Assembly (NCBI RefSeq): GCF_014117215.1
Contig: NZ_JACGXS010000003.1
Location: 62,001-126,000 of the forward strand
Reading direction: 5' to 3'
Length of the DNA stretch: 64,000 nt
From: Stenotrophomonas tumulicola
GTDB lineage: Bacteria > Pseudomonadota > Gammaproteobacteria > Xanthomonadales > Xanthomonadaceae
Position numbers and translations under genes: made by a program. Shown piece after piece: positions 19,400 to 27,492 of this stretch. The notes beneath the pieces are model-generated. The model made no database searches and was not told where the DNA came from. It was given only the letters and a program-made list of their open reading frames with translations. Within the stretch, counting starts at the first letter, position 1; the number at the start of each line of letters is the position of its first letter.

Positions 19400-21115
19400 T
19401 CAGCGCTTCAACCGCTGATCGCGCGCCCGCTGCTCGGCCATCGCCTTGTCCAGCTCGGCCTGCAGCGCCGGCTGCTGTACGGCGGCATCCAGCACGAACA
19501 CCTTGATGCCGTGCGCCGGCACGTCGGTCTGCAGCGAACCGGCCACTTTCAAGGTGCCGCCATCCAGTGCATCGCGCCACGTACCTGCCTGCACGAATCG
19601 CTTCACCTCGAAACTCGACGCCGCGTCGCCCTTGTTCAACAGCACCAGCACGGTCTGTGCCACCCCGCCATGCTGCAGCACCCGGAAAAACACCGCCTCA
19701 TCGCCCTGCAGCCGCTCGTTCACCTGCAACCCACGCTGCAGCGCGGGCGTGGCCGCACGCAGCCTGGCGACCCGTTGCAACGGCGCGAAGATCGGGCTCT
19801 CCGGTGCAGCATCCACGCGCGCCTGGCCGAAGTAGGCGCGGTTGCCGGCGTGCTCGGCGCGGCCACGCATGAAGCCGGTTTCCGAACCGTAGTACAGCAC
19901 CGGGATGCCGCGCGCGGTAAACAGCCAGTTGTTGGCATCGATGAAGCCGGCATCGCTGGCATCCAGGCGCGGCATGTCGTGGTTGTCATAGAAACTCATC
20001 AGCTCGTACGGATTGGCGTACGGGCCTCCGATAAGGTGCAGCGGCTCGGCCAGCGTTTCGAAGCCTTTGCCTTTCAGCCCGAAGGTTTCTTCCATCGCAC
20101 CGCGCGAAGGGAAATCCAGCACGCTGACATTCGCGTTCGACGGCCAGGTGTGTTCGGCGATCTTCGCCGCGTCGTAGTCGAACGCTTCGCCGAACATGAA
20201 CATGCCCGGGTGCTCGGCACGGATGCGCCCCACGAACTCGTGCCACCACGAATGCGGCAGCCAGCCGATGGTATCGATGCGCAGCGCGTCCACGCCCTGC
20301 GCCGTCCATTGCAGGTAGGCGCCCACCAGGTAGTCCATCACGGCCGGATTGTGCTGGTTGAAGTCGCCCAGCTCGGCCAGGTTGCCGTCGAAGATCGATC
20401 CGTCCGCCGCGTCCACCGGCCCGATGTTGTTGTAGAACGCATGCAGCGGATTACGCTTCGGGTCCAGTTGCTGCGGCGCCAGGTTCTGGTGGTCGGCCAC
20501 CAGCTTGCCGTCCTTGTCGAAGATCTGCCCGAACTGCGGCTGGCGCGTAGGCATGGTCCAGGCCGGCGAACCATGGTTGCCGACGATATCCAGCACTACC
20601 TTCAGCTGCGCGTCGTGCAGGCCCTGGGTGAACGCGGCAAAATCCAGCCCTGCGCTCGGCAGGTGCTCGTCCACTTTGTAGAAATTGATGCCCCAGTAGC
20701 CGTGGTAACCGGTCTTGCCGCGATCGGTCAGCGTGCTGGTGCAGCTGATCGGCTTGCTGCCAGTAAAGGCCTGGTCCGGGTTGTCGACGATGGGGGTGAT
20801 CCACACCGCGCCGAAACCCAGGTTGCGGATGTAGTCCGCATTATCGAGCACGCCCTTGAAGTCACCGCCAAGGTAGCCGATGTTGCCGTCCACCTTGTCC
20901 GGGCATGGAACCGGGATGTCGAAGGTAGGGTGCTCGCCGCCCTGGTCGCGGTGGTCGTTCGACGGGTCACCGTTGACGAAGCGGTCGGTCACCACGAAGT
21001 ACACCGCATCGTTGGCGAACGGTTCGGTGGTGCCTACGTAATCCGGGCGTGGCGCGGCGCTGGCCTGGCCAGCGAACAGGGCGAAACCTACGGCAACACA
21101 AAGACCCACACGCAT
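19400..21115 (-). CDS. Secreted GH13 alpha-amylase
   Basis: A 571-residue alpha-amylase family enzyme with a Sec signal peptide (residues 1-20, ending QASAA). Conserved GH13 regions are in order: DIVGNHGSP (region I), GVDALRIDTIGW with nucleophile Asp281, MFGEAFD with acid/base Glu310, and FYDNHDMPRL with Asp377. A C-terminal beta domain and a charged helical tail (LDKAMAEQRARDQRLKR) follow. It is probably a periplasmic or surface enzyme that cuts malto-oligosaccharides or cyclodextrins. ATG 21115 overlaps the stop of the MFS gene by one base (TGATG). Last gene of the operon 24962-19400. Confidence 0.95.
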   Translation of the reverse strand: MRVGLCVAVGFALFAGQASAAPRPDYVGTTEPFANDAVYFVVTDRFVNGDPSNDHRDQGGEHPTFDIPVPCPDKVDGNIGYLGGDFKGVLDNADYIRNLGFGAVWITPIVDNPDQAFTGSKPISCTSTLTDRGKTGYHGYWGINFYKVDEHLPSAGLDFAAFTQGLHDAQLKVVLDIVGNHGSPAWTMPTRQPQFGQIFDKDGKLVADHQNLAPQQLDPKRNPLHAFYNNIGPVDAADGSIFDGNLAELGDFNQHNPAVMDYLVGAYLQWTAQGVDALRIDTIGWLPHSWWHEFVGRIRAEHPGMFMFGEAFDYDAAKIAEHTWPSNANVSVLDFPSRGAMEETFGLKGKGFETLAEPLHLIGGPYANPYELMSFYDNHDMPRLDASDAGFIDANNWLFTARGIPVLYYGSETGFMRGRAEHAGNRAYFGQARVDAAPESPIFAPLQRVARLRAATPALQRGLQVNERLQGDEAVFFRVLQHGGVAQTVLVLLNKGDAASSFEVKRFVQAGTWRDALDGGTLKVAGSLQTDVPAHGIKVFVLDAAVQQPALQAELDKAMAEQRARDQRLKR

Positions 21116-22599
21116 CACACCACCTCCGGACGGGACGGAACCCGCAGCACGCACAGCCCGGCCACCAGCAGGCTTGCGCCGCCCAGTACCAGCACATGCA
21201 TCGGTTGGCCACCCAACCACGCGCGCAGGGCAAAGCCAAGCGCGCTGGCGGCAACCAGCTGCGGGATCACGATGAAGAAATTGAAGATGCCCATGTACAC
21301 GCCCATCTTCGCGGCGGGCACGCTGTCCGACAGCAGGGCATAAGGCAGCGACAGGATCGACGCCCAGGCAAAGCCGATGCCGACCATCGACAGCAGCAGC
21401 CACCTGGGATCATCGATGAACATCATCGACACCAGGCCAGCACCGCCCAGCCACAGGTTGACCAGGTGGCTCCAGCGCAGGCCGATGGCCCGCACCATCA
21501 GCGGGATCAGCAACGCGGCCAGTGCGGCAAAGCCGTTGTAGGCACCGAACAGCACGCCGACCCAGTTGGCACCTTCGTTGTAGGCCGCCGACTGTGGATC
21601 CGTGGACCCGAAATGGGTGCCGGCCACCGCTGCGGTGGTGTAGATCCACATCGCGAACAGCGCGAACCACGAGAAGAACTGCACCCAGGCCAGCCGGCGC
21701 ATGGTGCCGGGCATGTTGCGCAGGTCATCGACGATGGTGGCCAGCATGTGCGTGCCGGGCAGCGCGCGTGCCACGGCCAGCAGCACGCCATAGGCCACGC
21801 ACAGGCCGGCCAGCACGTACAGCATCCTGTCGCCACCGCGCCAGGCGATCAGCACGGCCAGCACGCTGCCGACCAGAAGCCAAAGCACGATCTGCGCCCA
21901 CGGCGGCACGCCGCGTGCGGCAACGGCGTGGGCCTGCGGCGGTTCGGCATCGGCAAAGCCCGCCAGTTCGGTGGGCGAGTATTCGCGCGTGCTCAGCACG
22001 GTCCAGGTGATCGCCGCCAGCAGCACCACCGCACCGAAGTAGAACGCATAGCGCACGGTGTCCGGCACTTCTCCCGGTGCCGCCGTATTGGCCACGCCGA
22101 AGTGCGCCAGGATGAAAGGCAGGAAGCTGGCGACGATGGCGCCGATACCAATGAAGAAGCTCTGCATGGCGAAGCCGGTGGGGCGCTGGCGCGGTGCCAG
22201 CTGGTCACCCACGAATGCCCGGAACGGCTCCATCGAAATGTTGATCGAAGCATCCAGCACCCACAACGTACCGGCGGCGATCCACAACGTGGGCGAATTC
22301 GGCATCACCAGCAGCGCCAGCGTGGTCAGCACCGCACCGATCATGAAGAACGGCCGGCGCCGGCCCCAGCGGGTCCAGGTGCGGTCGGACAGGTAGCCGA
22401 CGATCGGCTGCACCAGCAGGCCAGTCAGCGGCGCGGCGATCCATAATCCCGGCACCGCCTCCATCGACGCACCCAGCGTCTCGAAAATGCGGCTGGCGTT
22501 GGCGTTCTGCAGTGCGAACCCGAACTGGATGCCAAGGAAGCCGAAGCACATGTTCCAGATCTGCCAGAACGACAGCTGCGGCTTGTCCGGCCGACTCAT
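21115..22599 (-). CDS. MFS sugar transporter (maltose/sucrose permease type)
   Basis: A 494-residue major facilitator with about twelve membrane segments. It opens LSFWQIWNMCFGFLGIQFGF and has QPIVGYLSDRTWTRWGRRRP, the loop signature of the SLC45-like glycoside:cation symporters that carry maltose or sucrose. In Xanthomonadaceae malto-oligosaccharide loci this gene imports the di- or oligosaccharide across the inner membrane. The start overlaps the upstream glycosidase stop by four bases (ATGA), and its stop overlaps the amylase start, so all three genes are coupled. Confidence 0.92.
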   Translation of the reverse strand: MSRPDKPQLSFWQIWNMCFGFLGIQFGFALQNANASRIFETLGASMEAVPGLWIAAPLTGLLVQPIVGYLSDRTWTRWGRRRPFFMIGAVLTTLALLVMPNSPTLWIAAGTLWVLDASINISMEPFRAFVGDQLAPRQRPTGFAMQSFFIGIGAIVASFLPFILAHFGVANTAAPGEVPDTVRYAFYFGAVVLLAAITWTVLSTREYSPTELAGFADAEPPQAHAVAARGVPPWAQIVLWLLVGSVLAVLIAWRGGDRMLYVLAGLCVAYGVLLAVARALPGTHMLATIVDDLRNMPGTMRRLAWVQFFSWFALFAMWIYTTAAVAGTHFGSTDPQSAAYNEGANWVGVLFGAYNGFAALAALLIPLMVRAIGLRWSHLVNLWLGGAGLVSMMFIDDPRWLLLSMVGIGFAWASILSLPYALLSDSVPAAKMGVYMGIFNFFIVIPQLVAASALGFALRAWLGGQPMHVLVLGGASLLVAGLCVLRVPSRPEVV

Positions 22600-24962
22600 C
22601 GGACGTGCTCCAGCGCCGGCACCGGCGACAGCAGCAACGCCTTGACCTCGGCCTGGTTACGCACGCCCTCGCGCCCGCCCTTGCCACCGGTATAGTGCGC
22701 GAAGTGCTCCAGCGCACTCATGTTGAAGCCCTCCTGCAGCTGGAATTCGCAGCGTCCAGCGGGCAGGTCGAACTCGGCGGCAGTGGATTCCTGCACCGCC
22801 ACGCTGTGCGGCATCACCACGGTGTGCTGCTGCAGCGGCTGGCCGTCGCAGTGGACGGACAACTGCTTCACCGCAGCGGTGACGCCCGTGTTGATCGGGC
22901 CGTTCGGGTTCCGGTACTGCAGGCGAAGGCGTACCCGGCTGGCTTCCGGCGCGGTCCATTGCCACGCGGCGGCGCCCGGCAGGCGATGCCGTGGGCCGAT
23001 GCAGGTGGTCGGACTGTGCAGGGATTCCAGTCCATTTTCCTGCCGGGTCAGGCTCAGGCAGTGTTGCAGGCCATCGTCGGCGAGCCGCGCCTGGCCGTTG
23101 GCCACGTCGGTGGCAACACCATCGCGCCACAGTACGTGCGCGGCGGGGACGCTGATGGTCCAGTCGCTGCCTTGCCTACGGGCGGCGGGCGCTGCCGGCG
23201 TGGCCGGCGCATAGGCGGCGGCGTTGCCGCCGTTCCGGTGGAGCGGGGCCATGCCCCGCTGATGGGCCGATGACACCTGATCCGAAGGCAGCGGGGCATG
23301 GCCCCGCTCTACCGAGGTGACTGACGCCTGATCCGAAGGCAGCGGGGCATGGCCCCGCTCTACCGGGGTGACTGACGCCTGGTCCGAAGGCAGCGGGGCA
23401 TGGCCCCGCTCTACCGGGGTTGCCGATGGCGACGGCACCAGCTGCACCGTGGTGGTGCGCCCATCGCGCTGCACCGTGCCAGCCACCAGCAGTTCGCCCT
23501 GCAGCGAGGCAGGTTTCAACAGCACATAGCGCTGCCCGCCGTCATCCAGCACGATCCGTTCGCGCTCGCCGAACAACTCCGGCACCAGCGCCGTCGGCAG
23601 CTTCGGCGACACCTTGCCGTCGGCGTCCACGCCGAACACCCCTTCCAGCACCATCGCCAGGTAGCCGGCCACCGACCACAGTTGGCGCTCGGAATTGACC
23701 ACCGGCCCGCTCAGCACGCCTTCGTCCACGTGCACGGCCTGGGTCAGCAGCTCGTAGTTTTCCATGTTGGAGCCGGCCAGCGCGGCACCGCGCATCAGCG
23801 AACGGATTTCCAGCGTGATCCGCGGCGCGTCATCCAGCGCGCGTGCCGCACGCAGCGAGTACGCGCTTACGAATGGCCAGATGCCACGATTGTGGTAAAC
23901 GGGCTGGCGGGCTTCCTGCGGCCATACCACCGGGCTGCCGGCGTCGCTGGCCGGGTAGGCCGCCAGTGCACGTCGCGCGCGCTCGGCCGGCAGCACGCCA
24001 GCCAGCACACCCAGCGAGGTCGCCAGCAGGTCGTACTTGGCATAGGGCACCGGATGCGCCGCTTCGCCGATGTAGCTCATGTACTGTCCGGCGTCCTCGC
24101 GCCAGAAACGGGCATCGATGTCTTCCTGCAGCGCATCCGCCCAGGCCTTGTACTGCGTCGCGCGCGCACTATCGCCATGCTCGCCGGCCAGTTGTTCACC
24201 CAGGCGCAGCGCCTGGTAGTGCAGCACGTTGGTCGACAGCGCGAAGGAGTCGCCGATGAACCGCACGTCTTCGCGCGTCCAGTCCGGATAGGTCTGCTCG
24301 CGCCAGTCCAGGAACGAGGTCTCGCCGCGGTACAGCCCGGTGCGCGCGTCGAACACCATCGCGCGGTCCTGCGCCAGCGTGCCCTGCAACGCCTGCCACA
24401 CCTGCCCGGCGAATGCCTTGTCGTCCAGCAGGTGGCGCGCCGCAAGGAACCACACCACGCGGTCGCTGCTGATCGGCCAGCTGCCGCCGGAGCCGGTATC
24501 CTGCGCCACGAACAGCCCTGGCGTATGCCCATCGCGTGCCTGCGACAGCTTGAACTGCAGCGATTGCCGGGTGCGCCGTGGATCCAGCCGCGCCAGCGCC
24601 AGGTCGGCGGCGAAGCTGACATCGCGCGTCCACACATAGGGCCACTTGGCACCGGTCTTGAAGCATTCGCAGGGCACCGGGCGTCCTTCGTCGAAGGCCG
24701 GATCGCGGATCGCATCCACGCGGTCTTGGTCCATCTCCTGCTGCGCCAGCGCGAACAGTGCATCGAACATCGGGCTGGCGGTTTCGGTGCGCATCGGCTG
24801 CGCGGCTATGCGCACCTCGGCGTTGGGCGCATGCAGCACGAAGCCCCCCTGGGCCACGGATTCAGCACGCGCATGGCGGCCGTCGAATTGCAGGTCGGCC
24901 GCACTCGCGGTCGAACCCAGTGCCGCGACGATGGCGGCGGACAGGCAGATCATCTTCAGCAT
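22596..24962 (-). CDS. Large six-hairpin-type glycoside hydrolase with repeat-derived linker
   Basis: A 788-residue exported protein. The signal peptide is residues 1-21 (ending STASAA). The catalytic part (about 60-470) looks like an (alpha/alpha)6 six-hairpin glycosidase of the glucoamylase/debranching kind: WPYVWTRDVSFAADLAL, GSWPISSDRVVW, YHNRGIWPFVSAYSL and NSERQLWSVAGYLAMV. A beta region follows, then a linker of about 60 residues built from repeated VERGHAPLPSDQASVT (about 515-575), encoded by four SMAG-like palindromes. The last 190 residues form a beta-rich domain. First gene of the minus-strand maltose operon. The exact GH family cannot be fixed by eye. Upstream in-frame starts are rejected because they precede the signal peptide. 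Confidence 0.85.
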   Translation of the reverse strand: MLKMICLSAAIVAALGSTASAADLQFDGRHARAESVAQGGFVLHAPNAEVRIAAQPMRTETASPMFDALFALAQQEMDQDRVDAIRDPAFDEGRPVPCECFKTGAKWPYVWTRDVSFAADLALARLDPRRTRQSLQFKLSQARDGHTPGLFVAQDTGSGGSWPISSDRVVWFLAARHLLDDKAFAGQVWQALQGTLAQDRAMVFDARTGLYRGETSFLDWREQTYPDWTREDVRFIGDSFALSTNVLHYQALRLGEQLAGEHGDSARATQYKAWADALQEDIDARFWREDAGQYMSYIGEAAHPVPYAKYDLLATSLGVLAGVLPAERARRALAAYPASDAGSPVVWPQEARQPVYHNRGIWPFVSAYSLRAARALDDAPRITLEIRSLMRGAALAGSNMENYELLTQAVHVDEGVLSGPVVNSERQLWSVAGYLAMVLEGVFGVDADGKVSPKLPTALVPELFGERERIVLDDGGQRYVLLKPASLQGELLVAGTVQRDGRTTTVQLVPSPSATPVERGHAPLPSDQASVTPVERGHAPLPSDQASVTSVERGHAPLPSDQVSSAHQRGMAPLHRNGGNAAAYAPATPAAPAARRQGSDWTISVPAAHVLWRDGVATDVANGQARLADDGLQHCLSLTRQENGLESLHSPTTCIGPRHRLPGAAAWQWTAPEASRVRLRLQYRNPNGPINTGVTAAVKQLSVHCDGQPLQQHTVVMPHSVAVQESTAAEFDLPAGRCEFQLQEGFNMSALEHFAHYTGGKGGREGVRNQAEVKALLLSPVPALEHVR
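23239..23418 (-). repeat. Array of four SMAG-like palindromes inside a coding sequence
   Basis: AGCGGGGCATGGCCCCGCT occurs at 23290, 23341 and 23392, exactly 51 bases (17 codons) apart, with nearly identical flanks. A fourth, slightly different copy (AGCGGGGCCATGCCCCGCT) begins at 23242. All lie in the linker of the glycosidase gene and are translated in frame. Confidence 0.92.
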
Positions 24963-25111
24963 CGAAGCGGCGAACCGGCTTGCGCCCGTCGGCCTCCCTC
25001 CCTCTTTGCTCGTTGTGGGTCCCTGCCCGCCTTGCGGCCGCCAGGGGCGCAATGCCTCCCTCAAGGCACCGTCCGGACATGGTAGACGGCAGGCGACGGG
25101 GGCGGCCTGCC

Positions 25112-25125
25112 TGCATACGTATTCA
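25112..25125. promoter_or_regulatory. Maltose-locus operator, copy 1
   Basis: TGCATACGTATTCA lies between the divergent glycosidase (start 24962) and GH97 (start 25200) genes. The centre TACGTA is symmetric, as in LacI-family operators. Exact copies occur at 27351-27364 (reverse complement) and 32545-32558. Confidence 0.8.
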
Positions 25126-25199
25126 TGCCAGGCAAGGCCGGATGCGGCTGGCACGTGGGCTATGGTCCGGGCAGATCCTGCGATGCCCTGGGAGGGGAA

Positions 25200-27254
25200 A
25201 TGCCGTTGTTCTCATCGTTCGTGCGCGGTGCTGCCGCGTCCTGGCTGGGCCTGGTCCTGCTGATGGCCAGTCCGGCATTGTTGGCAGCGCCACTCCGCAC
25301 CGCCAGCGTGGCCTCGCCCGGCAACATCCTCTCGGTCACCCTGGAGGTGGACGGTGGCACGGCGCGCTATCGGGTGCAGCGGCTTGGCGACACGGTAGTG
25401 GAAGATTCGAAACTGGGTTTCGAGCTGCGTGACGGGCGCCTGGACCGGGATTTCGAGATCATCGAAACCACCCGGCGCAGCGTCGATGAGAGTTGGGAGC
25501 AGCCCTGGGGCGAACGCCGGCTGACCCGCGACCATTACAACGAACTGACCGTTGCGCTGCGCCAGGCCACGGCCGGGCAGCGACGGCTGGACGTGGTGTT
25601 CCGCGTATACGACGACGGCGTCGGACTGCGCTACGTTTTCCCGGAACAATCCGGGCTGCGCGAAGCCATCATCGACGAGGAGCTGACCGAGTTCGCCATT
25701 GCGCCCGATTCCACCGCCTGGTGGATCCCGGCGGGCGAACCGATCCATTACGAGTACCTGTACCAGCGCACGCCACTGCGCGAAGTGCCTACGGTGCATA
25801 CACCGGTCACCCTGCGCAGCCACGACGGCCTGCATGTGGCGATCCACGAGGCGGCGCTTGTCGACTACGCCGGCATGTGGCTGCGCCGCACCGAAGGCCA
25901 GCGCCTGCGCGCGCAGCTGTCGCCGTCCGCCGAAGGCTGGAAGGTACGGCGCACCCTGCCCTTCAGCACGCCGTGGCGTACGCTGCAGATCGCCGACCGC
26001 GCCGGCGGGCTGGTGGAATCGGACCTGATCCTCAACCTCAACGAGCCCAACGCGCTCGGTGACGTGAGCTGGGTGAAGCCATCCAAGTATCTCGGCGTGT
26101 GGTGGTCGATGCACCTGGACGAGGAGAGCTGGGCCACCGGTGCGCGCCATGCCGCCACCACGGCAAAGACCAGGAAAGTGATCGACTTCGCTGCGGCCAA
26201 TGGCTTCCGCGGCGTGCTGGTGGAAGGCTGGAATCCCGGCTGGGACGGCAACTGGGTCGGCAACGGCTACGACTTTGATTTCACCCGCCCCACCGCCGAT
26301 TTCGACATCGAAGCGCTGTCTGCCTACGGTGCGAAGAAAGGCGTGCACCTGGTCGGCCACCATGAAACCGGCTGCGCCATCGAGCACTACGAGGACCAGC
26401 TGGACGCCGCACTGGACCTGTATGCACGGCTGGGGGTGGATTCGTTCAAGACCGGCTACGTCTGCGATGACGGCCAGGTGGATCGCCGCAACCCTGCTGG
26501 CGGGCCGCTTTGGCGCGAGTGGCATGACGGGCAGTTCATGGCCCGCCACCACCTGAAGGTGGTGCAGGAAGCCGCGCGCCGGCACCTGTCGGTCAATCCG
26601 CACGAGCCGATCAAGGACACCGGCCTGCGCCGCACGTATCCGAACTGGATTTCCCGCGAAGGGGCGCGCGGCATGGAATACAACGCGTGGGGCCAGCCAC
26701 CGAATCCACCCGAGCACGAGGTCAACCTGGTGTTCACCCGCATGCTGTCCGGGCCAATGGATTACACGCCCGGCATCCTGTCGCTGAAGGGACGCCACGG
26801 GCAGGCCATCCCCAGCACGCTGGCCCGGCAGCTGGCGTTGTACGTGGTGCTGTACAGCCCGATCCAGATGGCCGCCGACCTGCCCGAACATTATCTGCAG
26901 CACCGCGACGCGTTCCAGTTCATCAAGGACGTGGCGGTGGACTGGGAACAGACCCGCGTGCTCGACGGCGAAGTCGGCGACTTCGTCACCATCGTGCGCC
27001 GCGACCGCAACAGCCGCGACTGGTTCCTGGGCAGCATCACCGACGAGCAGGGCCGCGTGCTGCCGATATCACTGGGTTTCCTGGAGCCTGGCGTGCGCTA
27101 CCGCGCCGAGATTTACCGTGACGGCAAGGATGCCGATTACCGCAGCAACCCGTTCGCATTCGCCCGCGAAACACGCGAGGTCACCAGCGCCGACCAACTG
27201 ACCGTCGTACTGGCACCGGGGGGCGGCCAGGCGATCCGCTTCACCCCGTTGTGA
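25200..27254 (+). CDS. GH97 family alpha-glucosidase (SusB-like)
   Basis: A 684-residue secreted enzyme. ATG 25200 follows GGGAGGGGAAA; the signal peptide spans about residues 1-30 (ending PALLAAP). The N-terminal super-sandwich carries VTLEVDGGTARYRVQRLGD. The catalytic barrel carries KYLGVWWSMHLDEESWATG, GVLVEGWNPGWDGNW, LVGHHETGCAIEHYE and FKTGYVCDDGQVD, with NPHEPIKDTGLRRTYPN and a closing beta domain. These are characteristic of GH97. Whether it is an inverting glucosidase or a retaining galactosidase is not certain from reading; the maltose context favours alpha-glucosidase. It shares operator copy 1 with the divergent operon, and its leader resembles that of the receptor gene at 27493. 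Confidence 0.93.
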   Translation: MPLFSSFVRGAAASWLGLVLLMASPALLAAPLRTASVASPGNILSVTLEVDGGTARYRVQRLGDTVVEDSKLGFELRDGRLDRDFEIIETTRRSVDESWEQPWGERRLTRDHYNELTVALRQATAGQRRLDVVFRVYDDGVGLRYVFPEQSGLREAIIDEELTEFAIAPDSTAWWIPAGEPIHYEYLYQRTPLREVPTVHTPVTLRSHDGLHVAIHEAALVDYAGMWLRRTEGQRLRAQLSPSAEGWKVRRTLPFSTPWRTLQIADRAGGLVESDLILNLNEPNALGDVSWVKPSKYLGVWWSMHLDEESWATGARHAATTAKTRKVIDFAAANGFRGVLVEGWNPGWDGNWVGNGYDFDFTRPTADFDIEALSAYGAKKGVHLVGHHETGCAIEHYEDQLDAALDLYARLGVDSFKTGYVCDDGQVDRRNPAGGPLWREWHDGQFMARHHLKVVQEAARRHLSVNPHEPIKDTGLRRTYPNWISREGARGMEYNAWGQPPNPPEHEVNLVFTRMLSGPMDYTPGILSLKGRHGQAIPSTLARQLALYVVLYSPIQMAADLPEHYLQHRDAFQFIKDVAVDWEQTRVLDGEVGDFVTIVRRDRNSRDWFLGSITDEQGRVLPISLGFLEPGVRYRAEIYRDGKDADYRSNPFAFARETREVTSADQLTVVLAPGGGQAIRFTPL

Positions 27255-27319
27255 AAAAAGGGGACGGAGGGAATTAATTTCGATTAATCCCCTCCGTCCC
27301 CTTTTCTCCGTCCCCTTTT
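27255..27319 (+). terminator. Long inverted repeat after the GH97 gene
   Basis: AAAAGGGGACGGAGGGAATT (from 27256) pairs with a right arm ending CCTCCGTCCCCTTTT (27305) around a TTCG loop, about 22 of 23 pairs. The last 14 bases of the right arm are then repeated in tandem to 27319. It begins right after the stop and ends in T residues, so it can act as a terminator. The GGGGACGGAGGG motif recurs in Xanthomonadaceae genomes as a mobile palindrome. Confidence 0.75.
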
Positions 27320-27335
27320 CTGTAATCGCTTACAG
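27320..27335. promoter_or_regulatory. Additional palindrome upstream of the sugar receptor gene
   Basis: CTGTAATCGCTTACAG is symmetric at 14 of 16 positions and has the central CG expected of LacI/GntR-type operators. It occurs only before the receptor gene, 16 bases upstream of operator copy 2, and might bind a second regulator. Confidence 0.45.
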
Positions 27336-27350
27336 CGCAGGCATCTGCAT

Positions 27351-27364
27351 TGAATACGTATGCA
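27351..27364. promoter_or_regulatory. Maltose-locus operator, copy 2
   Basis: TGAATACGTATGCA, the exact reverse complement of copies 1 and 3, lies 128 bases upstream of the receptor start at 27493. Confidence 0.8.
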
Positions 27365-27492
27365 GGCCGATTCCAGCGGCCGATGCGCTGCATACCATAG
27401 CCACGCAGTCAGCGGCCACCGTGCCGCGACCCGAATCGGCAATGCCGGCGCGGACCACAATCAGATTCGGCAATATTGCCTGGGAGGGGAAA

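Noticed and set aside
23239..23418. CRISPR-like spaced repeats
   Set aside because: Units are 51-base near-identical tandem copies, with no unique spacers, in a coding frame; no cas genes are present.
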